Of a stretch of DNA of 64,000 bases, positions 30,205 through 43,362 are shown piece after piece. The translations under genes and the position numbers were made by a program. Numbering within the stretch: the first letter of the stretch is position 1; every line of letters begins with the position of its first letter. The notes under the pieces are model-generated. The model was given only the letters and a program-made list of their open reading frames with translations. It made no database searches and was not told the origin of the DNA. The DNA is from Prionace glauca (Eukaryota > Chordata > Chondrichthyes > Carcharhiniformes > Carcharhinidae). Location: NCBI GenBank assembly GCA_037974335.1, contig CM075760.1:18149460-18213459 (forward strand), given 5' to 3'.

Positions 30205-31470
30205 GTATTGAGTCGGAGGGGATGGGGGAGCTCCTGAATGAATACTTTGCGTCGGTATTCACGAAGGAGAGGGGTTCGGAATCGTGCGGTCTGTTAGAGG
30301 GAGCTGAGGATCAGCTGCAGGAAATATCTATTACGAGAAAGGAAGTGCTCGGGCTTTTAGGTAGCGTAAGGACGGATAAAGCTCCGGGGCCTGATGGTAT
30401 TTATCCCAGGCTGCTTCGGGAGGTGAAAGATGAAATTGCTGGGCCTCTGGTGTAAATCTTTGTCTCTTCTTTGGACACAGGTGAGGTCCCAGAAGACTGG
30501 AGGGTAGCAAATGTGGTACCGCTGTTCAAAAAAGGTAGCAGGGATAACCCTGGAAATTATAGGCCGGTGAGTTTGACGTCGGTGGTAGGGAAATTAATGG
30601 AAAAAGTACTTAGGGGTAGGATGTATGAGCATTTGGAGCGTTGCGGTCTGATTGGGGATACGCATCATGGCTTTGTTAGAGGGAGGTCTTGCCTTACGAA
30701 TCTGGTGGAATTCTTTGAGGAGGTGACAAAAACGGTTGATGATGGGAGAGCTGTTGATGTCATCTATATGGATTTCAGTAAGGCGTTTGACAAAGTCCCT
30801 CACGGTAGGCTGGTAGAAAAGGTTAGCCTTTATAGGAAGGGGTATAGAGTTTAAAAGCTGCTGTCTAATGCTTCAGTTGTATAGAACGTTGGTTAGACCG
30901 CATTTGGAGTACTGCATCCAGTTCTGGTCACCTTACTACCGGAAGGACGTGGAGGCTCTGGAAAGGGTGCAGAGGAGGTTTACCAGGATGTTGCCTGGCA
31001 TGGAGGGGCTGGGGTACGAGGAAAGGTTGGAGAAACTGGGACTGTTCTCCTTGGAAAGACGGAGATTGAGGGGGGACATGATAGAGGTATATAAGATACT
31101 GAAGGGAATAGACAGAGTCAATAGTGAGAGACTGCTCCCTAGATTGGTTCCAAATACAAGAGGACATGATTTAAGGGTGAGGGGGGAGAGATATAATTTG
31201 GATATGAGAGGAAGGTTCTTTACGCAGAGAGTTGTAGGGGTCTGGAACGCGCTACCGAGTAGGGTGGTGGAGGAGGGAACATTGGACTCGTTTAAGGCTC
31301 AGTTAGATAGACACATGAGTGAAACGAGGATGGAGGGTTATGGTAGGGGATATTAAATAAGGGTTAGAACCTCGGGAGACACCGGAAAGGCAGGCTTGTG
31401 ATTAACGTTTTTGTCTTTTATTCCGCAGGTGGAGGTCCACCTCGTTGTCAAACGAGGGACATTCACACGG
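30205..31470 (+). mobile_element. CR1 LINE ORF2 (RT), internally deleted
   Basis: Three frame blocks in order. 30222-30455: LLNEYFASVFTKERG ... DKAPGPDGIYPRLLREVKDE. 30471-30820: PEDWRVANVVPLFKKG, NYRPVSLTSVVGKLME, DVIYMDFSKAFDKVPHGRLV. 30868-31356: LVRPHLEYCIQFWSPYYRKD, FSLERRRLRGDMIEVYKILK, FFTQRVVGVWNALPSRVVEE. Between the second and third block (about 30820-30845) the part with the RT Asp pair is missing. The 3' UTR has the palindromic AGGTGGAGGTCCACCTCG at 31430. The element is inactive but fairly well preserved. Confidence 0.85.
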
Positions 31471-31539
31471 TGGGTCGTGTGTGGGCTACTCTTGGAGGTT
31501 CCGGGAGTGGCCTAGTACTTCGTGTCGCTGTGTGTGCTA

Positions 31540-31869
31540 GATCCTGGACCGGTAGACGGGCGCCGCAACAGCTCAGTGACTAGCACTGCTGGCTGTGCAG
31601 ATGCATGGATTTGGGCCTGTGTCTGTGGGAGTTTGCACATTCTCCCTGTGGATGCGTGGGTTTCCTCCGGGCGCTCCGGTTTCCTCCCACACCCCAAAAA
31701 TGTGCTCTTAGGCTGATTGGTTTTACCAAATTGACACTATTCTCCCCTGAATCTGGCTAAGTGGGGGGTTTTATTCATAGACACGCAGGGTAGAATAGGT
31801 GTAGGGTGATGCAGAGGCGCGGGCTCGTTGGGCCGAAGGGCCTGTTTCCCGTGCTGGGTTGTTCTTTGT
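31540..31869 (+). repeat. Worn SINE and CR1-type 3' terminus
   Basis: A diverged SINE (CAACAGCTCAGTGACTAGCA, GTGGGTTTCCTCCGGGCGCT, TTTCCTCCCACACCCCAAAA) followed by a terminus with GGGCCGAAGGGCCTGTTTCC and TTGTTCTTTG. The terminus may be the true end of the LINE before it. Confidence 0.55.
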
Positions 31870-32120
31870 TTAGAAAGACACAAATAAAGAGTGACATATA
31901 CAGACACACAGAGAGATATACACAGAGAGACAGAGAGAGAGACAAATATAGAGAAATACAGAGACAGAGAGAGACACACAGAAAAACAGACAGACAGAGG
32001 GGGAGAGAGAGAGAGATACAGATAAAAAGAGACAGAGAGATGTACAAATACACAGAATGATAGAGATAGAGAGACACACACATAAATACACTAATCAAAA
32101 AATACAAAAAGAGAGACAGT
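31870..32120. repeat. GACA/GAGA microsatellite
   Basis: GACACACAGAGAGAT-type low-complexity DNA. Translations on both strands are repeats only. Confidence 0.9.
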
Positions 32121-32415
32121 ATTAGGTAACGTCAGATCTAGTTTTGCATTCAATGTTTATTTAAAAATTCAGAGAGTATTTTACAGGAAAATTGATTTTA
32201 AAGTTAACAAAAGTACATATATCCTTTGAGCTCCAGATTGAGATCAGAACCCATGCGATCTGAGCTGCCCGGTATCTGTACAACTGTAACAGAGAGCAGA
32301 AAGAGTAAAAACAGAGCTCAACATCACGGGAAATGAACAATTGTGAATAAGGAACAAGAAAAGTTCTTTATTTATACATGAAATTTAAACTACAAGAAAA
32401 CTATTAACTACAATT

Positions 32416-32740
32416 ACATTACAACAAAAATCCCCTTATACATTTCACACTGAAAACTGAAATCCTGTCCACGATTGTCTCAGTTACAGATTCAGAATGA
32501 TAAACAGAGACAATTTGACTGTTACAGTCACCGAGAGCAGATATTGTGTTTGTGTCACTCAGAGATCTTCATAATCAGCTGAGGGAAATCTACAGCGTCC
32601 AAAATTCAACCCATCACTTGATCTGTAAAAGAGAGATACACCAATGGTCAGATATTTATGATGTGGGACATTAGAGTTTTTAATCAGTGAAATGATTAGA
32701 GATTTTTCAAACCCCTTCTGTCAGTTTAATAACCCAGTCT
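32416..32740. other. Intergenic, nothing recognised
   Basis: AT-rich, unique-looking DNA between the two edge blocks of the 3.3-kb repeat. No gene or named repeat is seen. Confidence 0.45.
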
Positions 32741-32985
32741 GACAGCAGTTCCATTTCACACTCTCTGCTCAGTCCTGTGTTGGGGGGGGTTTAGTGTGGG
32801 ATCAGTGTTTGCTTTTCTCAAACCGCAGTGAGTTTCCCAACAAGGGTAAAAGATGTTTAAAAACTTAAACATTACAAAACTAAACCAGACAGAGAGTGAT
32901 TGGGCCTCCTGCCTTCAATACAGCGATCTTCCCTCCAGAGATTGTGGGTTCAGATCAGAGCTGGAAATACTAGGCCCTTAGCATC

Positions 32986-33273
32986 AAAACACACAGACAC
33001 ACAGAGAGAAACACAGAGACAGAGACACAGAGAGACAGAGAGAAAAAACACAGAGAGACAGAGACACAGAGAGACAGAGACACAGAGAGACAGAGAGAAA
33101 AAACACAGAGAGACAGAGACACAGAGAGACAGAGACACAGAGAGACAGAGACACAGAGAGACACACAGAGACAAGAGAAACACAGAGAAAAAACACAGAG
33201 AGACAGAGACACAGAGAAACGAAATACACAGAGAAAAAAACACAGAGACAGAGACACAGAGAAACACAGAGAC
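32986..33273. repeat. GACA-type microsatellite
   Basis: Runs of ACACAGAGAGACAGAG with (A)5-7 interruptions in a loose ~36-bp higher-order pattern (AGAGAAAAAACACAG). Continues at 34067. Confidence 0.9.
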
Positions 33274-34066
33274 AAGATTAATGTGGAGAAGTGTGAGGTA
33301 ATTCATTTCGGTAGGAATAACAGATGTGTTGAGTATAGGGCTAACGGGAGGACTTTGAATAGTGTGGAGGAGCAGAGGGATCTAGGTGTATGTGTACATA
33401 GATCCCTGAAAGTTGGGAATCAAGTAGATAAGTTTGTTAAGAAGGCATACGGAGTTTTGGCGTTTATTGGTAGGGGGATTGAATTTAGGAGTCGCAGCGT
33501 CATGATGCAACTGTACACAACTCTGGTGCGGCCGCACTTGGAGTTTTGTGTGCAGTTCTGGTCCCCACATTACAGGAAGGATGTAGAGGCTTTGGAGAGG
33601 GTGCAGAGGAGGTTTACCAGGATGTTGCCTGGTATGGAGGGGAGATCCTATGAGGAGAGACTGAGAGATTTGGGGTTGTTTTCGCTGGAAAGAAGGCGGC
33701 TAAGAGGGGATCTCATTGAAACATATAAGATGATTAGAGGTTTAGACAGGGTAGATAGTGATAGCCTTTTTCCTAGGATGGAGAAAGCTAGCACGAGGGG
33801 GCACGATTTTAAATTAAGGAGGGGTAGTTATAGGACAGATGTCAGGGTAGGTTCTTTACCCAGAGGGTGGTGAGGGACTGGAATGCCCTGCCAGCTGCAG
33901 TTGTAAATGCACCTAGTTTGGGGGCGTTTAAGAGATCTGTGGATAGGTTTATGGATGAAAAGGAATTGGTATAGGCTAGTGGGTCATTGTTTTGTAACTG
34001 GTCAGCGCAACATCGTGGGCCGAAGGGCCTGTTCTGCGCTGTAATGTTCTATGTTCTATGTTCTAA
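33274..34066 (+). mobile_element. 5'-truncated CR1 LINE in microsatellite
   Basis: Frame 33283-33873 is open: [80 protein letters not shown]. Then the VWNAL-type end in another frame and the 3' end GGCCGAAGGGCCTGTTCTGC with a (ATGTTCT)3 tail. GACA repeat lies on both sides. Very similar to 26075-27396 reversed, so both come from one recently active subfamily. Confidence 0.88.
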
Positions 34067-35400
34067 GAGACACACAGAGAGAAAAACACAGGGAGACAGG
34101 GACACAGAGAGACACAGAGGCAAGAGATACACAGAGAAAAAACAAAAAGAGTCTGGGACACAGAGAGACACAGAGACAAGAGACACACAGACACACAAAG
34201 AAAAAACACAGGGAGACAGGGACACAGAGAAACACAGAGGCAAGAGATACACAGAGAGATAGAAACCAAGAGAGACATGGATACACAGACAGGATAGAGA
34301 CAGGGAAAGGTATGGATACTGAGAAATACAGAGACAGAGAGAAAGAGCAGCAGAGAAACACAGATATACAGAGATAGAGAGTCAAAGATACAGATAAATA
34401 CAGAGACACAGAGAGACACACGGGCACAGACAAAGAGACAGAAAGAGACAGATACCGAGAAATACACAGACAGAGACAGATACACAGGCACAGACAAGGA
34501 AACAGAAAGAGACACAGATATAGAGAAATACAGAGACACAGAGAGATACACAGATACAGACAGGGACACAGATAGAGAGAAATACAGAGACACAGAGAGA
34601 TACACAGATACAGACAGGGACACAGATATAGAGAAACACAGAGACACAGAGAGATACACAGATACAGACAGGGACACAGATATAGAGAAATACAGAGACA
34701 CAGAGAGATATACAGATACAGACAAGGAAACAGGAAGAGACACAGATACAGAGAAATACAGAGACACAGGGAGATACACAGATACAGACAAAGAGACAGA
34801 AAGAGACACAGATACAGAGAAATACAGAGACAGAGACAGATACACAGATACAGAAAAGGAAACAGAAAGAGACACAGATACAGAGAAATACAGAGACACA
34901 GAGAGATACACAGATACAGACAAGGAAACAGAAAGAGACACAGATATAGAGAAATACAGAGACACAGAGATACACAGATACAGACAAGGAAACAGATAGG
35001 GACACAGATACAGAGCAATACAGAGACACAGGGAGATACACAGATACAGACAAAGAGACAGAAAGAGACACAGATACAGAGAAATACAGAGACACAGAGA
35101 GATACACAGATACAGACAAGGAAACAGATAGGGACACAGATATAGAGAAATACAGAGACACAGAGAGATACACAGATACAGACAAGGAAACTGACAGGGA
35201 CACAGATACAGAGCAATACAGAGACACAGAGAGATACACAGATACAGACAAGGAAACAGATAGGGACACAGATACAGAGCAATACAGAGACACAGGGAGA
35301 TACACAGATACAGACAAAGAGAGAGAAAGAGACACAGATACAGAGAAATACACAGACAGAGCCACACAGATATGTAGAGAGATATATAGAGAAACACACA
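34067..35400. repeat. Long GACA-type array with ~60-bp higher-order unit
   Basis: 1.3 kb of GAGATACACAGATACAGACA, AGGAAACAGA, AGAGACACAGATACAGAG and AAATACAGAGACAC blocks, repeated at ~60-63 bp. Minus-strand frames of 340-450 codons, rich in Cys, Leu, Ser and Val, are repeat artefacts. Confidence 0.9.
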
Positions 35401-35756
35401 CACACAAAATCATACTAACAGAGATATAGAGAAAGAGAGATGGAGTTAGACAAAGTCAGAATTAGTTAATTTTGAATTCAGTGTTTTTTTAAAAAATTCA
35501 GAGAATATTTTGCAGGAAAATTGATTTGAAAGTTAACAAAAGTGAATCTGACCTTTGAGCTTCACACTGAGATCAGAACCCATGCAATCTGAGCTGCCCA
35601 GTATCTGTAAAACTGTAACAGAGAGCAGAAAGAGTAAAAAACAGAGCTCAACATCACGGGAAATGAACAATTGTGAATAAGGAACAAGAAAAGTTCTTTA
35701 TTTATACATGAAATTTAAACTACAAGAAAACTATCAACTACAATTAATAGACTCTC

Positions 35757-36735
35757 CGTTATTACAGTCTGGGCCTTGTGTCAGTAAACTCTGCCCTTAA
35801 CCTCTCTTATTACAATCTGCCTTATGTCATTTATCTCCGCCCTAAACATCCCTCAGTTATTACAATCTGGGTCTTGTGTCAGTAAACTCTGCCCTTAACC
35901 TCTCTTATTACAATCTGCCTTATGTCATTTATCTCTGCCCTAAACATCCCTCAGTTATTACAATCTGGGCCTTGTATCAGTAATCTCTGCCCTAAACATC
36001 CCTCAGTTATTACAATCTGGGCCTTGTATCAGTAATCTCTGCCCTAAACCTCTCTCAGTTATTACAATCTGGGCCTTGTAGCAGTAATCTCTGCCTTAAA
36101 CATCCCTCAGTTATTACAATCTGGGCCTTGTATCAGTAATCTCTGCCCTAAACATCCCTCAGTTATTACAATCTGGGCCTTGTATCAGTAATCTCTGCCC
36201 TAAACATCCCTCAGTTATTACAATCTGGGCCTTGTGTCAGTAATCTCTGCCCTACACCTCACTCAGTTATTACAATCTGGCCTTGTAGCAGTAATCTCTG
36301 CCCTAAACCTCTCTCAGTTATTACAATATGGGCCTTGTAGCAGTAATCTCTGCCCTAAACATCCCTCAGTTATTACAATCTGGGCCTTGTATCAGTAATC
36401 TCTGCCCTAGACCTCACTCAGTTATTACAATCTGGCCTTCTAGCAGTAATCTCTGCCCTAAACCTCTCTCAGTTATTACAATCTGGGCCTTGTATAAGTA
36501 ATCTTTGCCCTAAACCTCTCTCAATTATTACAATCTGGGCCTTGTAGCAGTAGTCTCTGCCCTTAACCTCTCGTATTACAATCTGCCTTATGTCATTTAT
36601 CTCCACCCTAAACATCCCTCAGTTATTACAGTCTGGACCTTGTATCAGTAATCTCTGCCCTAAACATCCCTCAGTTATTACAATCTGGACCTTGTAGCAG
36701 TAATCTCTGCCCTAAAGCTCTCTCCTAAACCTTCC
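35757..36735 (+). repeat. 52-bp satellite array B (about 19 copies)
   Basis: Tandem 52-bp units (TTATTACAATCTGGGCC ... CTCTGCCCTAAACATCCCTC). Variants with ATCCCTC in place of CTCTCTC dominate. It starts directly at the edge of the 3.3-kb repeat. Confidence 0.95.
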
Positions 36736-38404
36736 AATCTTTCAAAAACATTTGGATGAGCGCTCACAACATCACAACATTCACAGATATGGGACAAGAG
36801 ATGGAAAACTGGGTTAGCACAACTTTAGTGGGAGTTACTGTTGGTGCAGACTCGATGATCAAGCATTGGGTGATCAATTTGATGTTTCCAGCTATGCTGC
36901 TTACAATGCTGTCTCATTTTTTGTGTCTATTGCAAACTGTGATGTGAAGAATTCAGTTACATTAAATGGTCAATAAATACATCCAAACTACCTGTATATT
37001 TCTGTGTGTGTGTTTACCATGATCTGAGTGGTGGAGCAGGCTCGATGGGTCAAATGGACTAAAACTGCACAGAATTGAGATTTAAACACTCATGCATGCT
37101 GACACACACACAGAGACACACACACAGACAGACACACACTCATTGACACAGAGACAGATGCACACACACACACTCATTGACACAGTGACAGATGCACACA
37201 CACACACTCATTGACACAGTGACAGATGCACACACATACACACAAAGACACAAACACAGAGGCACTCACATAGAGACAGAGAGAGACACACATATATTCA
37301 GAGAGAGACACAGGCACAGAGAGACAGACAGACAGACACAACACACACATTCACTCACAGACACAGAGACACACACACAGACACAAACACACAGGCACTC
37401 ATACAGAGAGAGAGAGACACACACATATTCAGAGAGACACAGAGAGACAGACACACACACACATTCACTCACAGACACACACACACCAACAGACACACAG
37501 AAACACATGTTGAAATCCACACACATACAAAAACACACAGACACTCACAGACACACAAGCTCACACACAGAAAGACACACAATCTGTCTCTCACACACAC
37601 ACATACACAGAAATACGTGCACACACTTAGAATCTCTCCCTCACACACACAGAAACACAGAAACATAACCACACCGACACTCACACACACTCATTCCTAT
37701 TTCTGTTTTACTCCTCACTGCCCCCAGCTAGAAAGTACTGGGATCTGAGCTTGAAATGCTGGAACTGATCCTGGAGGAATGAGTGGGGTCTGATAGACAC
37801 CCAGAGGGTCACTCGTGTGTGAATAATAGAATGGGGACAGCACAGGAGGCCATTCAGCCCATCAATCCAGGATGGAGAGCCTGCAAGAGCAGTTTGACTA
37901 TTCCCGCTCCCCCCACCCTCTCCCCGTAACCCTGTCAATATTTTCCCCTCAGCCTCCCATTCAATCTCCTCCTGATGGAATCTCCTTCCCCCTCTGGCTC
38001 AGACAGAACATTCCAGATCCCAGTGCGTTCAAAACATTTCCCCATCACACAATCCTAGATTCACATAGTGCAGGAGAGACCCCTCGGCCCATCGAGTCTG
38101 TACTGACCCGTCAGAACCACCTAACATCCCCACCCAAACCCATTTCCCAGCACTTGGCCCACAGCCCTGAATGTGATGATGGGCCGAGTGCTCATCCAGG
38201 GACTTTTTAAAGGGTGTGAGACAACTTGCCACTACCCTCCCTCCCAGGGAGCACATTCCAGACCCTCCCCACCCTCTGGGTAAAACAATTCTTCCTCACA
38301 TCCCCCCTCAACCTCCTGTCCCTCACCTTGAACCTGTGTCCCCCTCGCAACTGACCCTTCAACTAAGGAGAGCAGCTGTTCCCGATCCACACTGTTCATG
38401 CCTG
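36736..38404. repeat. Macro-unit 1, non-satellite part
   Basis: In order: a decayed LINE 3' end (36748-36965, with CATTTGGATGAGCGCTCACA and GTTGGTGCAGACTCGATGAT), a CA/GACA microsatellite (37095-37690), ~130 bp of plain sequence, and two reversed CR1-like 3' ends (37823-38404; GGCCATTCAGCCCATCAATC and CCTCGGCCCATCGAGTCTGT). The 63-codon frame at 36756 lies in the decayed LINE end and is not a gene. The distance to the same point in unit 2 is 2412 bp. Confidence 0.8.
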
Positions 38405-39145
38405 TCCCAGTTATTACAATCTGGGCCTTGTATCAGTAATCTCTGCCCTAAACCTCTCTCAGTTATTACAATCTGGGCCTTGTATCAGTAATCTCTGCCC
38501 GAAACCACTCTCAGTTATTACAATCTGGGCCTTGTATCAGTAATCTCTGCCCTAAACATGCCTCAGTTATTACAATCTGGGCCTTGTATCAGTAATCTCT
38601 GCCCTAAACATCCCTCAGTTATTACAATCTGGGCCTTGTAGCAGTAATCTCTGCCCTAAACATCCCTCAGTTATTACAATCTGGACCTTGTATCAGCAAT
38701 CTCTGCCCTAAACATCCCTCAGTTATTACAATATGGGCCTTGTATCAGTAATCTCTGCCCTAAACATCCCTTAGTTATTACAATCTGGGCCTTGTAGCAG
38801 TAATCTCTGCCCTAAACATCCCTTAGTTATTACAATCTGGACCTTGTATCAGTAATCTCTGCCCTAAACATCCCTCAGTTATTACAATATGGGCCTTGTA
38901 TCAGTAATCTCTGCCCTAAACATCCCTTAGTTATTACAATCTGGGCCTTGTAGCAGTAATCTCTGCCCTAAACATCCCTTAGTTATTACAATCTGGGCCT
39001 TGTAGCAGTAATCTCTGCCCTAAACATCCCTTAGTTATTACAATCTGGGCCTTGTAGCAGTAATCTCTGCCCTAAACATCCCTCAGTTATTACAATCTGG
39101 ACCTTGTAGCAGTAATCTCTGCCCTAAAGCTCTCTCCTAAACCTT
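38405..39145 (+). repeat. 52-bp satellite array C (about 14 copies)
   Basis: Same unit as array B, mostly of the CATCCCTTAG or CATCCCTCAG type. It begins after CATGCCTGTCCCAG, as do arrays D, E and F. Confidence 0.95.
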
Positions 39146-40734
39146 CCAATCTTTCAAAAACATTTGGATGAGCGCTCACAACATCACAACATTCACAGAT
39201 ATGGGACAAGAGATGGAAAACTGGGTTAGCACAACTTTAGTGGGAGTTACTGTTGGTGCAGACTCGATGATCAAGCATTGGGTGATCAATTTGATGTTTC
39301 CAGCTATGCTGCTTACAATGCTGTCTCATTTTTTGTGTCTATGGCAAACTGTGCTGTGAAGAATTCAGTTACATTAAATGGTCAATAAATACATCCAAAC
39401 TACCTGTATATTTCTGTGTGTGTGTTTACCATGATCTGTTTGAGTGGTGGAGCAGGATCGATGGGTCAAATGGCCTAAAACTGCACAGAATTGAGATTTA
39501 AACACTCATGCATGCTGACACACACAGAGACACACACACAGACACACACACACTCATTGACACAGAGACAGATGCACACACACACACACACAGACACAAA
39601 CACAGAGGCACTCACATAGAGACAGAGAGAGACACACATATATTCAGAGAGAGACACAGACACAGAGAGACAGACAGACACAACACACACATTCACTCAC
39701 AGACACAGAGACACACACACAGACACAAACACACAGGCACTCATACAGAGAGAGAGACACACACATGTTCAGAGAGACAGACACACACACACATTCACTC
39801 ACAGACACACACACACCAACAGACACACAGAAACACATGTTGAAATCCACACACATACAAATACACACAGACACTCACAGACACACAAGCTCACACACAG
39901 AAAGACACACAATCTGTCTCTCACACACACACACACACAGAAATACGTGCACACACTTAGAATCTCTCCCTCACACACACAGAAACACAGAAACATAACC
40001 ACACCGACACTCACACACACTCATTCCTATTTCTGTTTTACTCCTCACTGCCCCCAGCTAGAAAGTACTGGGATCTGAGCTTGAAATGCTGGAACTGATC
40101 CTGGGGGAATGAGTGGGGTCTGATAGACACCCAGAGGGTCACTTGTGTGTGAATCATAGAATGGGGACAGCACAGGAGGCCATTCAGCCCATCAATCCAG
40201 GATGGAGAGCCTGCAAGAGCAGTTTGACTATTCCCGCTCCCCCCACCCTCTCCCCGTAACCCTGTCAATATTTTCCCCTCAGCCTCCCATTCAATCTCCA
40301 CCTGATGGAATCTCCTTCCCCCTCTGGCTCAGACAGAACATTCCAGATCCCAGTGCGTTCAAAACATTTCCCCATCACACAATCCCAGATTCACACAGTG
40401 CAGGAGAGACCCCTCGGCCCATCGAGTCTGTACTGACCCGTCAGAACCACCTAACATCCCCACCCAACCCCATTTCCCAGCACTTGGCCCACAGCCCTGA
40501 ATGTGATGATGGGCCGAGTGCTCATCCAGGGACTTTTTAAAGGGTGTGAGACAACTTGCCTCTACCCCCCCTCCCAGGTAGCACATTCCAGACCCTCCCC
40601 ACCCTCTGGGTAAAACAATTCTTCCTCACATCCCCCCTCAATCTCCTGTCCCTCACCTTGAACCTGTGTCCCCCTCGCGACTGACCCTTCAACTAAGGAG
40701 AGCAGCTGTTCCCGATCCACACTGTTCATGCCTG
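39146..40734. repeat. Macro-unit 2, non-satellite part
   Basis: Same order as unit 1: decayed LINE 3' end 39160-39370, microsatellite 39515-40020 (shorter), plain sequence, reversed LINE 3' ends 40153-40734. From about 40020 it matches unit 3 at a constant offset of 2628 bp with no difference that I could see. Confidence 0.85.
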
Positions 40735-41725
40735 TCCCAGTTATTACAATCTGGGCCTTGTATCAGTAATCTCTGCCCTAAACCTCTCTCAGTTATTACA
40801 ATCTGGGCCTTGTATCAGTAATCTCTGCCCTAAACCTCTCTCAGTTATTACAATCTGGGCCTTGTATCAGTAATCTCTGCCCTAACCCTCTCTCAGTTAT
40901 TACAATCTGGGCCTTGTATCAGTAACCTCTGCCCTAAACCTCTCTCAGTTATGACAATCTGGGCCTTGTATCAGTAACCTCTGCCCTAAACCTTTCTCAG
41001 TTATTACAGTGTGGGATTGTATCAGTAATCTCTGTCCCGAATCTGTCTCACTTTTTACAATCTGGGCCTTGTATCAGTAATCTCTGCCCTGAACCACTCT
41101 CAGTTTTTACAATCTGGGACTTGTATCAATAATCATGCCCTAAATGTCTCTCAATTATTACAATCTGGGCCTTGTATCAGTAATCTCTGCCCTAAACCCC
41201 TCTTAGTTATTACAATCTGGGCCTTGTATAAGTAATCTGTGCCCTGAACCACTCTCAGTTTTTACAATCTGCGACTTGTATCAAGAATCATGCCCTAAAT
41301 CTCTCTCAGTTATTACAATCTGGGCTTGTATCAGTAATCTCTGCCCTAAACCCCTCTTAGTTATTACAATCTGGGCCTTCTATAAGTAATCTGTGCCCTG
41401 AACCACTCTCAGTTTTTACAATCTGCGACTTGTATCAAGAATCATGCCCTAAATCTCTCTCAGTTATTACAATCTGGGCCTTGTATCAGTAATCTCTGCC
41501 CTGAACCACTCTCAGTTTTTACAATCTGGGACTTGTATCAATAATCATGCCCTAAATGTCTCTCAGTTATTACAATCTGGGCCTTGTATCAGTAATCTCT
41601 GCCCTAAACCTCTCTCAGTTATTACAATCTGGGCCTTGTATCAGTAATCTCTGCCCTAAACATCTCTCAGTTATTACAATCTGGGCCTTGTATCAGTAAT
41701 CTCTGCCCTAAACCTCTCTCCTAAA
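40735..41725 (+). repeat. 52-bp satellite array D (about 19 copies)
   Basis: Includes distinctive variants (GTGTGGGATTGTATCAG; AATCATGCCCTAAAT; CAGTTTTTACAATCTG) in the same order as array E, showing that the two arrays were copied as a block. Confidence 0.95.
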
Positions 41726-43362
41726 CCTTCCAATCATTCAAAAACATTTGGATGAGCGCTCACAACATCACAACATTCACAGATATGGGACAAGAGATGG
41801 AAAACTGGGTTAGCACAACTTTAGTGGGAGTTACTGTTGGTGCAGACTCGGTGATCAAGCATTGGGTGATCAATTTGATGTTTCCAGCTATGCTGCTTAC
41901 AATGCTGTCTCATTTTTTGTGTCTATGGCAAACTGTGATGTGAAGAATTCAGTTACATTAAATGGTCAATAAATACATCCAAACTACCTGTATATTTCTG
42001 TGTGCGTGTTTGCCATGATCTGTTTGAGTGGTGGAGCAGGCTCGATGGGTCAAATGGACTAAAACTGCACAGAATTGAGATTTAAACACTCATGCATGCT
42101 GACACACACAGACAGACACACACACAGACACACACTCATTGACACAGACAGATGCACACACACACACACAGACACACACACACTCATTGACACAGAGACA
42201 GATGCACACACACACACACACAGACACAAACACAGAGGCACTCACATAGAGACAGAGAGAGACACACATATATTCAGAGTGAGACACAGACACAGAGAGA
42301 CAGACAGACAGACACAACACACACATTCACTCACAGACACAGAGACACACACACAGACACAAACACACAGGCACTCATACAGAGAGAGGGACACACACAT
42401 GTTCAGAGAGACAGACACACACACATATTCACTCACAGGCACACACACACCAACAGACACACAGAAACACATGTTGAAATCCACACACATACAAATACAC
42501 ACAGACACTCACAGACACACAAGCTCACACACAGAAAGACACACAATCTGTCTCTCACACACACACAGAAATACGTGCACACACTTAGAATCTCTCCCTC
42601 ACACACACAGAAACACAGAAACATAACCACACCGACACTCACACACACTCATTCCTATTTCTGTTTTACTCCTCACTGCCCCCAGCTAGAAAGTACTGGG
42701 ATCTGAGCTTGAAATGCTGGAACTGATCCTGGGGGAATGAGTGGGGTCTGATAGACACCCAGAGGGTCACTTGTGTGTGAATCATAGAATGGGGACAGCA
42801 CAGGAGGCCATTCAGCCCATCAATCCAGGATGGAGAGCCTGCAAGAGCAGTTTGACTATTCCCGCTCCCCCCACCCTCTCCCCGTAACCCTGTCAATATT
42901 TTCCCCTCAGCCTCCCATTCAATCTCCACCTGATGGAATCTCCTTCCCCCTCTGGCTCAGACAGAACATTCCAGATCCCAGTGCGTTCAAAACATTTCCC
43001 CATCACACAATCCCAGATTCACACAGTGCAGGAGAGACCCCTCGGCCCATCGAGTCTGTACTGACCCGTCAGAACCACCTAACATCCCCACCCAACCCCA
43101 TTTCCCAGCACTTGGCCCACAGCCCTGAATGTGATGATGGGCCGAGTGCTCATCCAGGGACTTTTTAAAGGGTGTGAGACAACTTGCCTCTACCCCCCCT
43201 CCCAGGTAGCACATTCCAGACCCTCCCCACCCTCTGGGTAAAACAATTCTTCCTCACATCCCCCCTCAATCTCCTGTCCCTCACCTTGAACCTGTGTCCC
43301 CCTCGCGACTGACCCTTCAACTAAGGAGAGCAGCTGTTCCCGATCCACACTGTTCATGCCTG
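41726..43362. repeat. Macro-unit 3, non-satellite part
   Basis: Decayed LINE 3' end 41744-41960, microsatellite 42100-42645, plain sequence, reversed LINE 3' ends 42781-43362. Reads the same as unit 4 at offset 2628 up to about 45530. Confidence 0.88.

Larger units (their letters stand above)
29519..32415 (+). repeat. ~3.3-kb direct repeat, copy 1
   Basis: A left edge block (29519-29780: TTCCATTTCACACTCTCTGC to CTAGGCCCTTAGCATC), then a GACA-type microsatellite, then a right edge block (32155-32415: CAGGAAAATTGATTTTAAAG to ACTACAAGAAAACTAT). The same order recurs at 32741-35745. Each copy has its own CR1 insertion in the microsatellite, so the insertions followed the duplication. Confidence 0.7.
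32741..35745 (+). repeat. ~3.3-kb direct repeat, copy 2
   Basis: Second copy of the order at 29519-32415: left edge block 32741-32985, GACA microsatellite 32986-33273 and 34067-35400, right edge block 35494-35745. After the right edge the 52-bp satellite array B begins at once. Confidence 0.7.

Noticed and set aside
34056-35413. Three overlapping minus-strand frames of 343-449 codons with membrane-like composition
   Set aside because: The apparent hydrophobic segments are translations of a ~60-bp GACA repeat; all three frames are open at once, which a real gene would not require.
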